From: Streptomyces sp. yr375
Lineage (GTDB): Bacteria; Actinomycetota; Actinomycetes; Streptomycetales; Streptomycetaceae
DNA length: 64,000 bases
Direction of reading: 5' to 3'
Assembly (NCBI RefSeq): GCF_900110755.1
Contig: NZ_FOFF01000015.1
Location: 62,001-126,000 of the forward strand
The notes under the pieces were generated by a model. It had not been told where the DNA came from and did not search any database. It saw only the letters and a program-made list of their open reading frames with translations. The number at the start of each line of letters is the position of its first letter. Position 1 is the stretch's first letter. Positions 42,560 through 50,516 of the stretch are shown in pieces. A program made the translations under genes and the position numbers.

Positions 42560-43717
42560 ATGAATCCTCGCGCCGGGAGCAACACCGGCCCCACCCCCCA
42601 CACCCTCGCCTTCGTCGAGAGCCCGGTACAGCTCCTGAACGTCCTGGAGTGGGCACACTCCCGGAATCTCCACCGGGATGACCGGGATGACCGGGACGAC
42701 TGGGAAGACCGGGAAGACCACCGGAGTGTTCGGGGTGCCCGGAATCCGGAGCCCGGCGCGGGGTTCACACTCGTCGTCCTGTCCCCGACCGACCCGATGA
42801 CCCGCGGCCAACTGCGCCGCATGGCCGAACTGGCCCGCAAGGAAGGCCACACCGTCCGCTGGGAGGAGGCCCGCGGCGGCACCATGGCCCCCTTCCGCAC
42901 GATCGGCGGCCTCACCCGGCTGCTGCGCCGCGCGGAACGCATGGTGATGGGCGACCCCTTCTCCCGTTACGTCCAACTGCTGCTGACGATCACCAGGGCG
43001 AGCGAGCTGGTCGTGGTCGACGACGGCACGGCGACCATGGAGTTCGTGGGCCAACTGGCGCGCGGCGAACGCCTCGTACGCTGGCACCGCAAGGGCGGCA
43101 GGACCGGCCCCCGCGACATCCTCTTCGCCCCGGTCTCCGCCGCCGCCCGCCGCCGCCTCGCCCCGAACGCGGACCGCCGGGTGGAGGTCTTCTCCGCCAT
43201 GCCGATAGACCAGGCCCCCGACGGCGTCACCCTCACCGCCAACGACTTCGCCTGGACCCGCGACCGCTTCGGCCCGCCGCGCGTGACGAAGACCGCGGAC
43301 ATGGTGGGCACCTCGCTCGTCGAGACGGGCGTGGTGGACGCCGACCGCTACCTGACGGCCGTCCAGACGCTCGCCGCAACCCACGGCGCCACCCGCTACT
43401 TCGCGCACCGCCGCGAGAGCGCGGAGAAACTCCACCGGCTGGCCGTCGAGACGGGCCTGGAGATCGTCCGCCCGGACCTCCCCCTGGAACTGATCGCCCG
43501 CCGAGGCCCCATAGGCCGGACGGTACTGAGCTTCCCGTCCACCGTCGTCCACACCCTCCCCCTCGCCCTCTCCGGTACGGACGTCCGCGTGGCGGTCTGC
43601 GACATCGACCCCGCCTGGCTCACGGACCACGCCTCCCCGAGAGCCCAGGGCTTCCTGTCCGGCGTGACGGGAACAGCGACGGACGTCCACCGCCTGGCGA
43701 CGGTGACCACGATCTGA
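42560..43717 (+). CDS. Polysialyltransferase-like glycosyltransferase
   Basis: 385 residues. Resembles the bacterial alpha-2,8-polysialyltransferase family (opening TLAFVESPVQLLNVLEW, a DDGTATMEF segment, and a C-terminal FPSTVVHTLPLAL). It would polymerise the CMP-activated nonulosonic acid into a cell-wall chain. Five 9-bp repeats (42672-42716) insert RDDRDDRDDWEDRED near residue 40. The gap after neuB holds degenerate CATACGSC/TTACG repeats. Start at ATG 42560. Confidence 0.78.
   Translation: MNPRAGSNTGPTPHTLAFVESPVQLLNVLEWAHSRNLHRDDRDDRDDWEDREDHRSVRGARNPEPGAGFTLVVLSPTDPMTRGQLRRMAELARKEGHTVRWEEARGGTMAPFRTIGGLTRLLRRAERMVMGDPFSRYVQLLLTITRASELVVVDDGTATMEFVGQLARGERLVRWHRKGGRTGPRDILFAPVSAAARRRLAPNADRRVEVFSAMPIDQAPDGVTLTANDFAWTRDRFGPPRVTKTADMVGTSLVETGVVDADRYLTAVQTLAATHGATRYFAHRRESAEKLHRLAVETGLEIVRPDLPLELIARRGPIGRTVLSFPSTVVHTLPLALSGTDVRVAVCDIDPAWLTDHASPRAQGFLSGVTGTATDVHRLATVTTI
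42672..42716 (+). repeat. Five in-frame 9-bp repeats (RDD)
   Basis: ACCGGGATG is repeated five times (units 72-80, 81-89, 90-98, 99-107, 108-116 of 42600), the last three slightly changed. It encodes an acidic/basic RDD tract in an exposed region of the polysialyltransferase-like protein. Confidence 0.88.
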
Positions 43718-44078
43718 GCAGCCACAAAGGCTCCCCCTCCTCCCAACGGCCGAACCCGGCGAAGAAGCCTTCCCCGGGCTCGGCGCGCCCCTGCTCGCGC
43801 CCCGGTCCCGCCCCTGCTCCCGCCACCGGGCGATCACCCACGGCGCACCCCCGGTCCCGCCCCTTGGACAGGCACGGCGTGCCAGGTGTGGTCCGTGGTA
43901 TCCGTGAAAGGAAGGAAGAAGTGTGGGTGCCGGTCGGAAAACCGGCGGAGTTTACCCACCCTCAACAGCAGCCATGCGCCGCGCGGCCAACTTTTCTTCA
44001 CCTGACGGGTTGAAGTTTTGTTGATCGTAGGACGGTTGACCGCTCCGGCGTCCTACCCTTCAGAGGGTGAAGCAACTC
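43718..44078. other. Gene-free gap between glycopolymer cluster and M20 gene
   Basis: 361 bp without a credible gene. The left part is C-rich with CGGTCCCGCCCCT repeated (near 43801 and 43851). The right part is AT-richer and promoter-like, with TTGAAG near 44010, an inverted GTAGGAC (near 44027) and GTCCTAC (near 44049), and AGAGGG just before the M20 start. No tRNA or riboswitch was recognised. Confidence 0.6.
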
Positions 44079-45359
44079 ATGTCCCGAGAGTCCGAGGCCG
44101 ATCCTTCCGGTGAAGACGCGCTCCCCGGTGCCCAGCCGGCTGCCCTTCCCGGCACCCTGCCCGAGGCGCTGCGCGCAGAGCTCGTGGCCTTCCGCCGCGA
44201 CCTGCACATGCACCCTGAGCTGGGCAACCAGGAGTTCCGTACGACAGCCGCGATCAAGGCCCGCCTCGAGAAGGCGGGGCTGAAGCCCCGTGTGCTCGCC
44301 ATCGGGACCGGCCTCATCTGCGACATCGGGGCGGTGGGCGGACAGGGCGGAGCAGGCGGCGAGACCGACGGCGTTCCCGTGCTCGCGATGCGCGCCGATA
44401 TCGACGCGCTGCCCATCCCGGACACCAAGACCGAGTGCGCGTACCGGTCCACCGTGCCCGGCCGTGCCCACGCCTGCGGCCACGACGTGCACACCACCGT
44501 CGTCCTCGGCGCCGGTCTCGTCCTCGCGGAACTGCACCGGCAGGGGCGGCTGCCCCGGCCCGTGCGGCTGATCTTCCAGCCCGCCGAGGAGGTGCTGCCC
44601 GGCGGCGCAGCCGACGCCATCGAGTGCGGCGCGCTGGACGGCGTCGGGCGGATCATCGCCGTGCACTGCGACCCGCGCGTCGACGCGGGCCGGATCGGGC
44701 TGCGCGAAGGGGCCATCACCTCCGCCTGCGACCGGCTGGAGATCTCCCTCGACGGCCCCGGCGGCCACACCGCCCGCCCGCACCTGACGACCGACCTCGT
44801 CACCGCCGCCGCCCGGGTCGTCACCGACGTCCCCGCGCTGGTCGGACGGCGTGTCGACACGCGCGCCGGGCTCGCCGTCACCTGGGGCCGGATCGAGAGC
44901 GGACACGCGCCGAACGTCATCCCGCAGCACGCCGAGCTGTCCGGGACCGTCCGCTGCCTGGACCTCGAGGCGTGGCGGATGGCCCCGGACATCGTCGTCG
45001 CGGCGATCGACGAGGTCGCCAACCTGCACCGGGCCAAGTCGGAGATCAACTACGTGCGCGGCGTCCCGCCCGTCGTCAACGACGCCGACGTCACCGGGCT
45101 GCTGCGGGACGCCATGGTCGCCCGGCGCGGCGAGGCGGGCGTCGAGGGCACCGAGCAGAGCCTCGGCGGCGAGGACTTCTCCTGGTACCTGGAGCGGGTG
45201 CCCGGCGCGATGGCCCGCCTCGGCGTCCGCACCCCCGGCGAGCGCACAGTCCGCGACCTCCACCAGGGCGACTTCGACGCCGACGAGTCGGCCATCACCG
45301 TAGGCGTGGAACTCTTCACGGCGGCGGCCCTGCTGGACGCGGCGACCCGCGACCAGTGA
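44079..45359 (+). CDS. M20-family amidohydrolase
   Basis: 426 residues. Zinc-dependent N-acyl amino acid or peptide hydrolase. Metal and catalytic motifs are LHMHPELGNQE, HACGHDVHTTVVLGAG, FQPAEEVLPGGA and a C-terminal SLGGEDFSWYLERVPG. Upstream of the nucleoside operon but not obviously linked in function. Start ATG 44079, with AGAGGG 11 bp upstream. The stop lies in a 14-bp tandem duplication. Confidence 0.9.
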   Translation: MSRESEADPSGEDALPGAQPAALPGTLPEALRAELVAFRRDLHMHPELGNQEFRTTAAIKARLEKAGLKPRVLAIGTGLICDIGAVGGQGGAGGETDGVPVLAMRADIDALPIPDTKTECAYRSTVPGRAHACGHDVHTTVVLGAGLVLAELHRQGRLPRPVRLIFQPAEEVLPGGAADAIECGALDGVGRIIAVHCDPRVDAGRIGLREGAITSACDRLEISLDGPGGHTARPHLTTDLVTAAARVVTDVPALVGRRVDTRAGLAVTWGRIESGHAPNVIPQHAELSGTVRCLDLEAWRMAPDIVVAAIDEVANLHRAKSEINYVRGVPPVVNDADVTGLLRDAMVARRGEAGVEGTEQSLGGEDFSWYLERVPGAMARLGVRTPGERTVRDLHQGDFDADESAITVGVELFTAAALLDAATRDQ

Positions 45360-45377
45360 CCGGCGACCAGTGAACCG
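45349..45377. repeat. 14-bp tandem duplication across a stop codon
   Basis: GCGACCAGTGACCG (45349-45362) is followed by GCGACCAGTGAACCG (45363-45377), the second with one inserted A. The first copy holds the TGA of the M20 gene. Confidence 0.9.
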
Positions 45378-45394
45378 AGTTCGCTCAACGTGAC

Positions 45395-45427
45395 GATGAA
45401 GGGGTGCCGGAAAGGTGCCCCTTCATC
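45395..45427 (+). terminator. Hairpin after the M20 gene
   Basis: GATGAAGGGG (45395-45404) pairs with CCCCTTCATC (45418-45427); the inner TGCC/GGTG bases may extend it. It lies 35 bp after the stop. Confidence 0.65.
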
Positions 45428-45522
45428 CCCTTGTGTCACCCGCCCGTAACCCCGGGGCCGCGCCTTGTAACCCAGCCCCGGCACGAATCGATAACGGCCG
45501 CGCAACCCCGTTCCCCTCCCCT

Positions 45523-45548
45523 TCTACGCGCGTTACTGTGCGCCGGAA
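45523..45548 (+). promoter_or_regulatory. Shared nucleoside-regulon element, copy 1
   Basis: TCTACGCGCGTTACTGTGCG (45523-45542), with the following CGGAA, is almost identical (24 of 26) to 47434-47459, before the second BMP gene. The part CTACGCGCGT is shared with the ABC ATPase and adenosine deaminase leaders. TACTGT (45534-45539) fits a -10 hexamer, so a repressor bound at the palindrome would cover the promoter. Confidence 0.75.
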
Positions 45549-45648
45549 TCGCCACCGGGAAGGGCTCGTCGGGGAAGCCTTCCGGAACGGCGCCACCAAA
45601 GGGGAAAGCGGGCCGGTCACGGCACCGTGGGGACGAAGGGTGCTTGCT

Positions 45649-46719
45649 ATGCGTCGTATCGCTCGAAGGACGAGATTCTCCCGGACCGCGGTGACCGTCG
45701 CGGTCGTCGCACTCGCCGCCGCGGGCTGCGGCAAGTCCAGCACCGACTCCAAGGCCAGTGACACGGAGTCCGGCACGTACACCGGCAAGGGCATCGGCCT
45801 CGCGTACGACATCGGCGGCAAGGGCGACCAGTCCTTCAACGACGCCGCCTACGCCGGTCTGCAGAAGGCCGAGAAGGAATTCAAGATCAGCGGCCAGGAC
45901 ATCGAGCCGCAGGACGGCGAGTCCGACGCGGACAAGGTGCAGCGCCTGACCCAGCTCGCCCAGTCCGGCCACAACCCGGTGATCGGCGTCGGCTTCGTCT
46001 ACGGCCCGGCCGTCAAGGAGGTCGCCGCCAAGTTCCCGAACATCACCTTCGGGATCATCGACGACGACAATGTGAAGGCCGCCAATGTCGCCGACCTGGT
46101 CTTCCATGAGGAACAAGCCTCCTACCTGGCCGGCGTCGCCGCCGCCAAGGCGAGCAAGAAGGCGCACATCGGCTTCATCGGCGGCGTGGACATCCCGCTG
46201 ATCCACAAGTTCCAGGCCGGGTACGTGCAGGGCGCCAAGTCGGTCAACCCGAACATCAAGATCGAGTCGCAGTACCTGACGGAGACCCCCCAGGAGGGCG
46301 GTTTCTCCAGCCCCGACAAGGGCAAGGACGCGGCGAGCGGCCAGATCGAGGCCGGCGCGGACGTCCTCTACCACGCGGCCGGACTGTCCGGGCAGGGCGT
46401 GATCTCCGAGGCCGCCGCAAAGAAGGTGTGGGCCATCGGCGTCGACTCCGACCAGTACAGCCAGAGCTCGTTGGCGGCGTACAAGGACTACATCCTCGGC
46501 TCGGCGCTGAAGAACGTCGGCGGCGCGGTCTACGACCTCGTGAAGTCCGTCGTCGACGGCAAGCCGCTGTCCGGCGTGGTCCGCGGCAGCCTCTCCAACG
46601 ACGGCGTCGGCTTCGCCGACACCAACCCGAAGTACAAGGCCATGCCGGACGTCGTCGCCGCCGTCGACAAGGCGAAGAAAGCCATCGTCGACGGCATGGT
46701 CACGGTCAAATCCGACTGA
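45649..46719 (+). CDS. BMP-family nucleoside-binding lipoprotein 1
   Basis: 356 residues. Solute-binding lipoprotein of the PnrA/BMP family that delivers purine and pyrimidine nucleosides to an ABC importer. Twin-basic N-terminus and lipobox LAAAGC; mature signatures are YDIGGKGDQSFNDAAYAG, DGESDADKVQRL, GFVYGPAVKEVAAKFPNI and AAGLSGQGVISEA. GAAGGG lies 8 bases before ATG 45649. It is paralogous to the next BMP gene (~65-70% identical by eye). Confidence 0.93.
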   Translation: MRRIARRTRFSRTAVTVAVVALAAAGCGKSSTDSKASDTESGTYTGKGIGLAYDIGGKGDQSFNDAAYAGLQKAEKEFKISGQDIEPQDGESDADKVQRLTQLAQSGHNPVIGVGFVYGPAVKEVAAKFPNITFGIIDDDNVKAANVADLVFHEEQASYLAGVAAAKASKKAHIGFIGGVDIPLIHKFQAGYVQGAKSVNPNIKIESQYLTETPQEGGFSSPDKGKDAASGQIEAGADVLYHAAGLSGQGVISEAAAKKVWAIGVDSDQYSQSSLAAYKDYILGSALKNVGGAVYDLVKSVVDGKPLSGVVRGSLSNDGVGFADTNPKYKAMPDVVAAVDKAKKAIVDGMVTVKSD

Positions 46720-46739
46720 CCAGTCCACTCGGTGCGACA

Positions 46740-46775
46740 AAGGAGCTCCCTGCCCGCATGGGCCGGGAGCTCCTT
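46740..46775. terminator. Bidirectional terminator
   Basis: Perfect inverted repeat AAGGAGCTCCC (46740-46750) and GGGAGCTCCTT (46765-46775) with a 14-base loop, between convergent genes (BMP 1 and the small secreted protein). Confidence 0.8.
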
Positions 46776-46822
46776 CCGTCGGACCCGTCACGTGCGTCGA
46801 TGCGCCCGGCGGGATCCGTGGG

Positions 46823-47170
46823 TCAGCTAACCGGTTCCTCGGTCTCGACCTGAACCTTGAGCACGCCGACACCGGACACGACCGGGTTGGTGGTGCACAC
46901 GCCCCTCGAGGTCTCGCCCGAGCGGGTGCTGACCCACTTGCCGTAGACGAGGCTCGTCGTGCCGCGGGGGCCGACGCAGGTCACCTTGGCGCGGTGAACG
47001 GCGAAGCGCGTGTCGCCGCCCGTGCACTTGGCGTAGCCGATCGCCTGGTTGCTGGAGATCGAGGTGGTGCACGTCGTCGCCGCCGCGGCGGGCGTCGCGA
47101 TGCCGACCACGGTTGCCGAAAGGGCGATACCGATGCCGGCTGTGGCAGAAGCGAGCTTACTGAGTTTCAA
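46823..47170 (-). CDS. Small secreted protein with four cysteines
   Basis: 115 residues. Signal peptide (KLSKLASATAGIGIALSATV, cleavage after PAAA) and a mature domain of ~80 residues with four cysteines that could form two disulfides. No family recognised. The start is a TTG at 47170 preceded by GGGGAGG at good distance; no ATG or GTG fits. It is inserted between two paralogous BMP genes on the opposite strand, so it is probably unrelated to nucleoside uptake. Confidence 0.75.
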   Translation of the reverse strand: MKLSKLASATAGIGIALSATVVGIATPAAAATTCTTSISSNQAIGYAKCTGGDTRFAVHRAKVTCVGPRGTTSLVYGKWVSTRSGETSRGVCTTNPVVSGVGVLKVQVETEEPVS

Positions 47171-47501
47171 TGATCCTCCCCTAAGATCAGCAAGTTGCCG
47201 CAGGGTGGTCTGACCTGGGGCAACGTCTAATTCCGCGGGAGAGTCTTCCGGAAGGCGTCGACGGAAAGATCAAACTTGAGTCTGATCTTCGCTCGATGGA
47301 TGTGCGGTACATGACACCCGGTGGGTGGTTTCGGGGTGTCGGGCGAGGGAGGGGCACGCCCGCCCTTCGTCGTTTGCCTCAAGGGTTCAAAACGGTCGGA
47401 TAACGCTCTGGCGAGGTGGCTTCCTCGGCATGGTCTACGCGCGTTACTCTGCGGCGGAACCAGCGCCTGGTTTGGGCGCTTGCACAAAGGAGTCTCGTTC
47501 C
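47171..47501. other. Divergent promoter region before the second BMP gene
   Basis: 331 bp without a gene. It holds the start region of the TTG-initiated secreted protein, a GATCA...TGATC inverted repeat near 47270-47290, and the nucleoside-regulon element at 47434-47459. Base composition is less GC-rich than the flanking genes. Confidence 0.6.
47434..47459 (+). promoter_or_regulatory. Shared nucleoside-regulon element, copy 2
   Basis: TCTACGCGCGTTACTCTGCG (47434-47453) plus GCGGAA, 24 of 26 bases identical to copy 1. TACTCT (47445-47450) is the matching -10-like hexamer. It ends 42 bp before the BMP 2 start. Confidence 0.75.
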
Positions 47502-48554
47502 ATGCGCCGGGTGTCCCGAATCGCAGTCGCGAGTGTTGCCACCGCAGCCCTCGCCGTGACTGTTTCCGCTTGTGGAAGCTCGTCCACGTCGTCCTCCTCC
47601 TCCAACAGCAGCGCCAAGAACCTGGGCCTCGCGCTCGCGTACGACGTCGGCGGCAAGGGCGACCAGTCCTTCAACGACGCCGCGACGGCCGGCCTGGACA
47701 AGGCCGACAAGGAGTTCGGCTACAAGTCGACCGCGGTCGAGCCGCAGGACGGCGAGTCCGACGCGGACAAGGTGCAGCGCCTGGAGAGCCTTGCCAAGCA
47801 GGGCTACAACCCGGTGATCGGCGTCGGCTTCGCCTACGCGCCGGCCGTCAAGGAGGTCGCGGCCAAGTTCCCGAAGGTCACCTTCGGCATCGTCGACGAC
47901 GACAAGGTCCAGGCCGCCAACGTCGCGGACCTCGTCTTCCACGAGGAGGAGGCCTCCTACCTCGCCGGTGTCGCCGCCGCCAAGGCCACCAAGACCAACA
48001 CCGTGGGCTTCGTCGGCGGTGTGGACGTGCCGCTGATCCACAAGTTCGAGGCCGGCTTCAAGCAGGGCGTCGAGGACACCAAGAAGGGTGTCACGGTCAA
48101 GTCGCAGTACCTGACCGAGACCGCCGCCGAGGGTGGCTTCTCCAGCCCCGACAAGGGCGAGAGCGCCGCCGAGGGCCAGATCGACGCCGGTGCGGACGTC
48201 GTCTACGCCGCCGCCGGTCTGTCCGGCCAGGGTGTCATCAAGGCCGCCAACGCCCACAAGGTCTGGGCCATCGGCGTCGACTCCGACCAGTACAAGCAGG
48301 ACGCGCTGAAGGCCTACCAGGCCTCGATCCTGACCTCGGCCATGAAGAACGTCGAGGGCGCGGTCTACACGCTGGCCAAGTCCGTCAAGGACGGCAAGCC
48401 GGAGACCGGCGTCGTGCGCGGCTCCCTCGCCAACGGCGGCGTGAGCGTGTCGGACTCCAACCCGGCCTTCGCCAGCAACGCCGCCATCCAGGACGCGATC
48501 AAGAAGGCCGAAGAGGGCATCAAGAGCGGCACCATCAAGGTGAAGACCTCCTGA
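47502..48554 (+). CDS. BMP-family nucleoside-binding lipoprotein 2
   Basis: 350 residues. Same family and probable role as the BMP protein at 45649. Lipobox in VTVSACGSSS; signatures YDVGGKGDQSFNDAATAG, GFAYAPAVKEVAAKFPKV, AAGLSGQGVIKAAN. AAAGGAG lies upstream of ATG 47502. It is the copy directly before the ABC importer genes and has a terminator behind it, so the importer has its own promoter or relies on read-through. Confidence 0.93.
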   Translation: MRRVSRIAVASVATAALAVTVSACGSSSTSSSSSNSSAKNLGLALAYDVGGKGDQSFNDAATAGLDKADKEFGYKSTAVEPQDGESDADKVQRLESLAKQGYNPVIGVGFAYAPAVKEVAAKFPKVTFGIVDDDKVQAANVADLVFHEEEASYLAGVAAAKATKTNTVGFVGGVDVPLIHKFEAGFKQGVEDTKKGVTVKSQYLTETAAEGGFSSPDKGESAAEGQIDAGADVVYAAAGLSGQGVIKAANAHKVWAIGVDSDQYKQDALKAYQASILTSAMKNVEGAVYTLAKSVKDGKPETGVVRGSLANGGVSVSDSNPAFASNAAIQDAIKKAEEGIKSGTIKVKTS

Positions 48555-48651
48555 CCGCACGGACGGTACGGACCGCTACGGACCGTACGGCGCCGCACCG
48601 GTCGGCGGCATTGGCCAAAGGTGCGCTGTAATGGCAGCGTTACGGCCCCGG

Positions 48652-48688
48652 AACGGGGCGCGGAGAGCATGTCTCCCCGCGCCCCGTT
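48652..48688 (+). terminator. Terminator after BMP 2
   Basis: AACGGGGCGCGG (48652-48663) and CCGCGCCCCGTT (48677-48688) form a perfect 12-bp stem with a 13-base loop, partway between BMP 2 and the ABC ATPase. Confidence 0.78.
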
Positions 48689-48798
48689 CGCGCGGCAGAA
48701 TGCTCGGAACGGATCGAGATCCGATCGGGATCGCCCCTCGCGGCGGCTATCAAGATCATTTGAAGACCGATTCGATCCGGGCACTATTTAAAGCAGGG

Positions 48799-48816
48799 GC
48801 GCTACGCGCGTAGAGC
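48799..48816 (+). promoter_or_regulatory. Shared nucleoside-regulon element, copy 3
   Basis: CTACGCGCGTAG (48802-48813) is a perfect 12-bp palindrome, flanked by GC...GC symmetry. It lies about 30 bp before the start of the ABC ATPase, in the leader. The identical 12-mer recurs before the adenosine deaminase gene. Confidence 0.75.
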
Positions 48817-48842
48817 GGCCCCTTTCCCAAGGAGAGTGCGCC

Positions 48843-50516
48843 ATCGACGCGTCCAGCAGCCCTCCGCTCACCGCACAGTCGACGATCGCGGTAGAGCTGG
48901 CGGGGATCACCAAGCGCTTCCCTGGTGTCGTCGCCAACCACGACATCCACCTCGCCGTCCGCAAGGGCACCGTGCACGCCCTCGTCGGCGAGAACGGCGC
49001 CGGCAAGTCGACGCTGATGAAGATCCTCTACGGCATGCAGAAGCCGGACGAGGGCACCATCGCGATCGACGGCGACCAGGTGACCTTCGCCAGCCCCGCC
49101 GACGCCATCGCGCGCGGCATCGGCATGGTCCACCAGCACTTCATGCTGGCCGACAACCTGACCGTGCTGGAGAACGTGGTGCTGGGCAGCGAGAAGCTGT
49201 ACGGCATCGGCGGCAACGCCCGTAAGAAGATCCGGGAGATCTCCGACCGCTACGGGCTCGGTGTGCGCCCCGACGCCCTGGTCGAGGACCTCGGTGTCGC
49301 CGACCGGCAGCGCGTGGAGATCCTCAAGGTCCTCTTCCGCGGCGCGAAGACCCTCATCCTCGACGAGCCGACCGCGGTGCTCGTCCCGCAGGAGGTCGAC
49401 GCGCTGTTCGACAACCTGCGCGAGCTGAAGTCCGAGGGCCTGTCCGTCATCTTCATCTCGCACAAGCTGGGCGAGGTGCTGTCCGTCGCCGACGACATCA
49501 CCGTCATCCGGCGCGGCACGACCGTCGGCACCGCCGTCCCCGCCGAGACGACCCCGCGTCAGCTCGCCGAGATGATGGTCGGCAGCGAGCTGCCCACCCC
49601 GGCGACCGCCGAGTCCACGGTCACCGACCGGCCCGTCATCCAGGTCGCGCACCTCACCGTGTACGCGAGCGGCGGCGCGTCTTTGGGTGTCGAGGCCGAG
49701 CCGGTCGGCCCCGGCTCGATGGTCGAGGCGGCCGGCGAGGTCAAGAAGGCCCTGGACGACGTCGGCTTCACCATCCACGCCGGCGAGATCATGGGCATCG
49801 CGGGCGTCGAGGGCAACGGCCAGACGGAACTGATCGACGCCCTGATCGGCACCAAGAACGCCGACTCCGGCACCATCGCCTTCCTCGGCGAGGACATCAC
49901 CCCCTGGTCCACCCGCAAGCGGCGTGAGTCCGGCGTCGGTTACATCCCCGAGGACCGGCACCGCCAGGGCCTGCTCCTGGAGGCCCCCCTCTGGGAGAAC
50001 CGCATCCTCGGCCATGTCACCGAGGCCCCCAACGCCAAGGGCTTCTGGCTGAACATCAAGGGCGCGCAGGCCGACACCCGCCGGATCGTCGAGGAGTTCG
50101 ACGTCCGCACCCCGGGTATCGACGTCACCGCCGCCTCCCTCTCCGGCGGCAACCAGCAGAAGCTGATCGTCGGCCGCGAGATGAGCCACAGCCCGAAGTT
50201 CCTGATCGCCGCCCACCCCACCCGCGGTGTGGACGTCGGCGCGCAGGCCCAGATCTGGGACCGCATCCGCGAGGCCCGCCGCGAGGGCCTGGCCGTGCTG
50301 CTGATCTCCGCCGACCTCGACGAGCTGATCGGCCTGTCGGACACCCTGCGCGTGATCTACAACGGCACGCTGGTCGCGGACGCCGACCCCGCCACCATCA
50401 CCCCGGAGGAGCTCGGCTCCGCCATGACCGGCGCCACGACCGGTCACCTGGAACACGTCGAAGAAGCCGGCGCCGAAGAAGGCACCGAAGCCGGTCCGGA
50501 GGACGAGGCCCGATGA
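48843..50516 (+). CDS. Nucleoside ABC importer, ATP-binding protein (apparent ATC start)
   Basis: 557 residues with two fused ABC domains of the sugar/nucleoside importer type. First domain: Walker A GENGAGKST and a downstream ILDEPTAVL Walker B. Second domain: GIAGVEGNGQTELI (degenerate Walker A, normal for this class) and the signature LSGGNQQKL. No in-frame ATG, GTG or TTG exists between the stop at 48789 and GTG 48972, yet the first beta-strand (IAVELAGITKRFPGVVANHD) needed before Walker A is encoded upstream. AAGGAG (48829-48834) lies 8 bases before an ATC at 48843, exactly where a start should be. Either AUC is used, or ATG has mutated or been misread. Overlaps the first permease by 4 bp. 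Confidence 0.88.
   Translation: MDASSSPPLTAQSTIAVELAGITKRFPGVVANHDIHLAVRKGTVHALVGENGAGKSTLMKILYGMQKPDEGTIAIDGDQVTFASPADAIARGIGMVHQHFMLADNLTVLENVVLGSEKLYGIGGNARKKIREISDRYGLGVRPDALVEDLGVADRQRVEILKVLFRGAKTLILDEPTAVLVPQEVDALFDNLRELKSEGLSVIFISHKLGEVLSVADDITVIRRGTTVGTAVPAETTPRQLAEMMVGSELPTPATAESTVTDRPVIQVAHLTVYASGGASLGVEAEPVGPGSMVEAAGEVKKALDDVGFTIHAGEIMGIAGVEGNGQTELIDALIGTKNADSGTIAFLGEDITPWSTRKRRESGVGYIPEDRHRQGLLLEAPLWENRILGHVTEAPNAKGFWLNIKGAQADTRRIVEEFDVRTPGIDVTAASLSGGNQQKLIVGREMSHSPKFLIAAHPTRGVDVGAQAQIWDRIREARREGLAVLLISADLDELIGLSDTLRVIYNGTLVADADPATITPEELGSAMTGATTGHLEHVEEAGAEEGTEAGPEDEAR

Noticed and set aside
48836..49225. GTG 48836 as start of the ABC ATPase
   Set aside because: It is in a different frame from the Walker A motif; translation from it gives an Arg-rich frame that ends at 49225.
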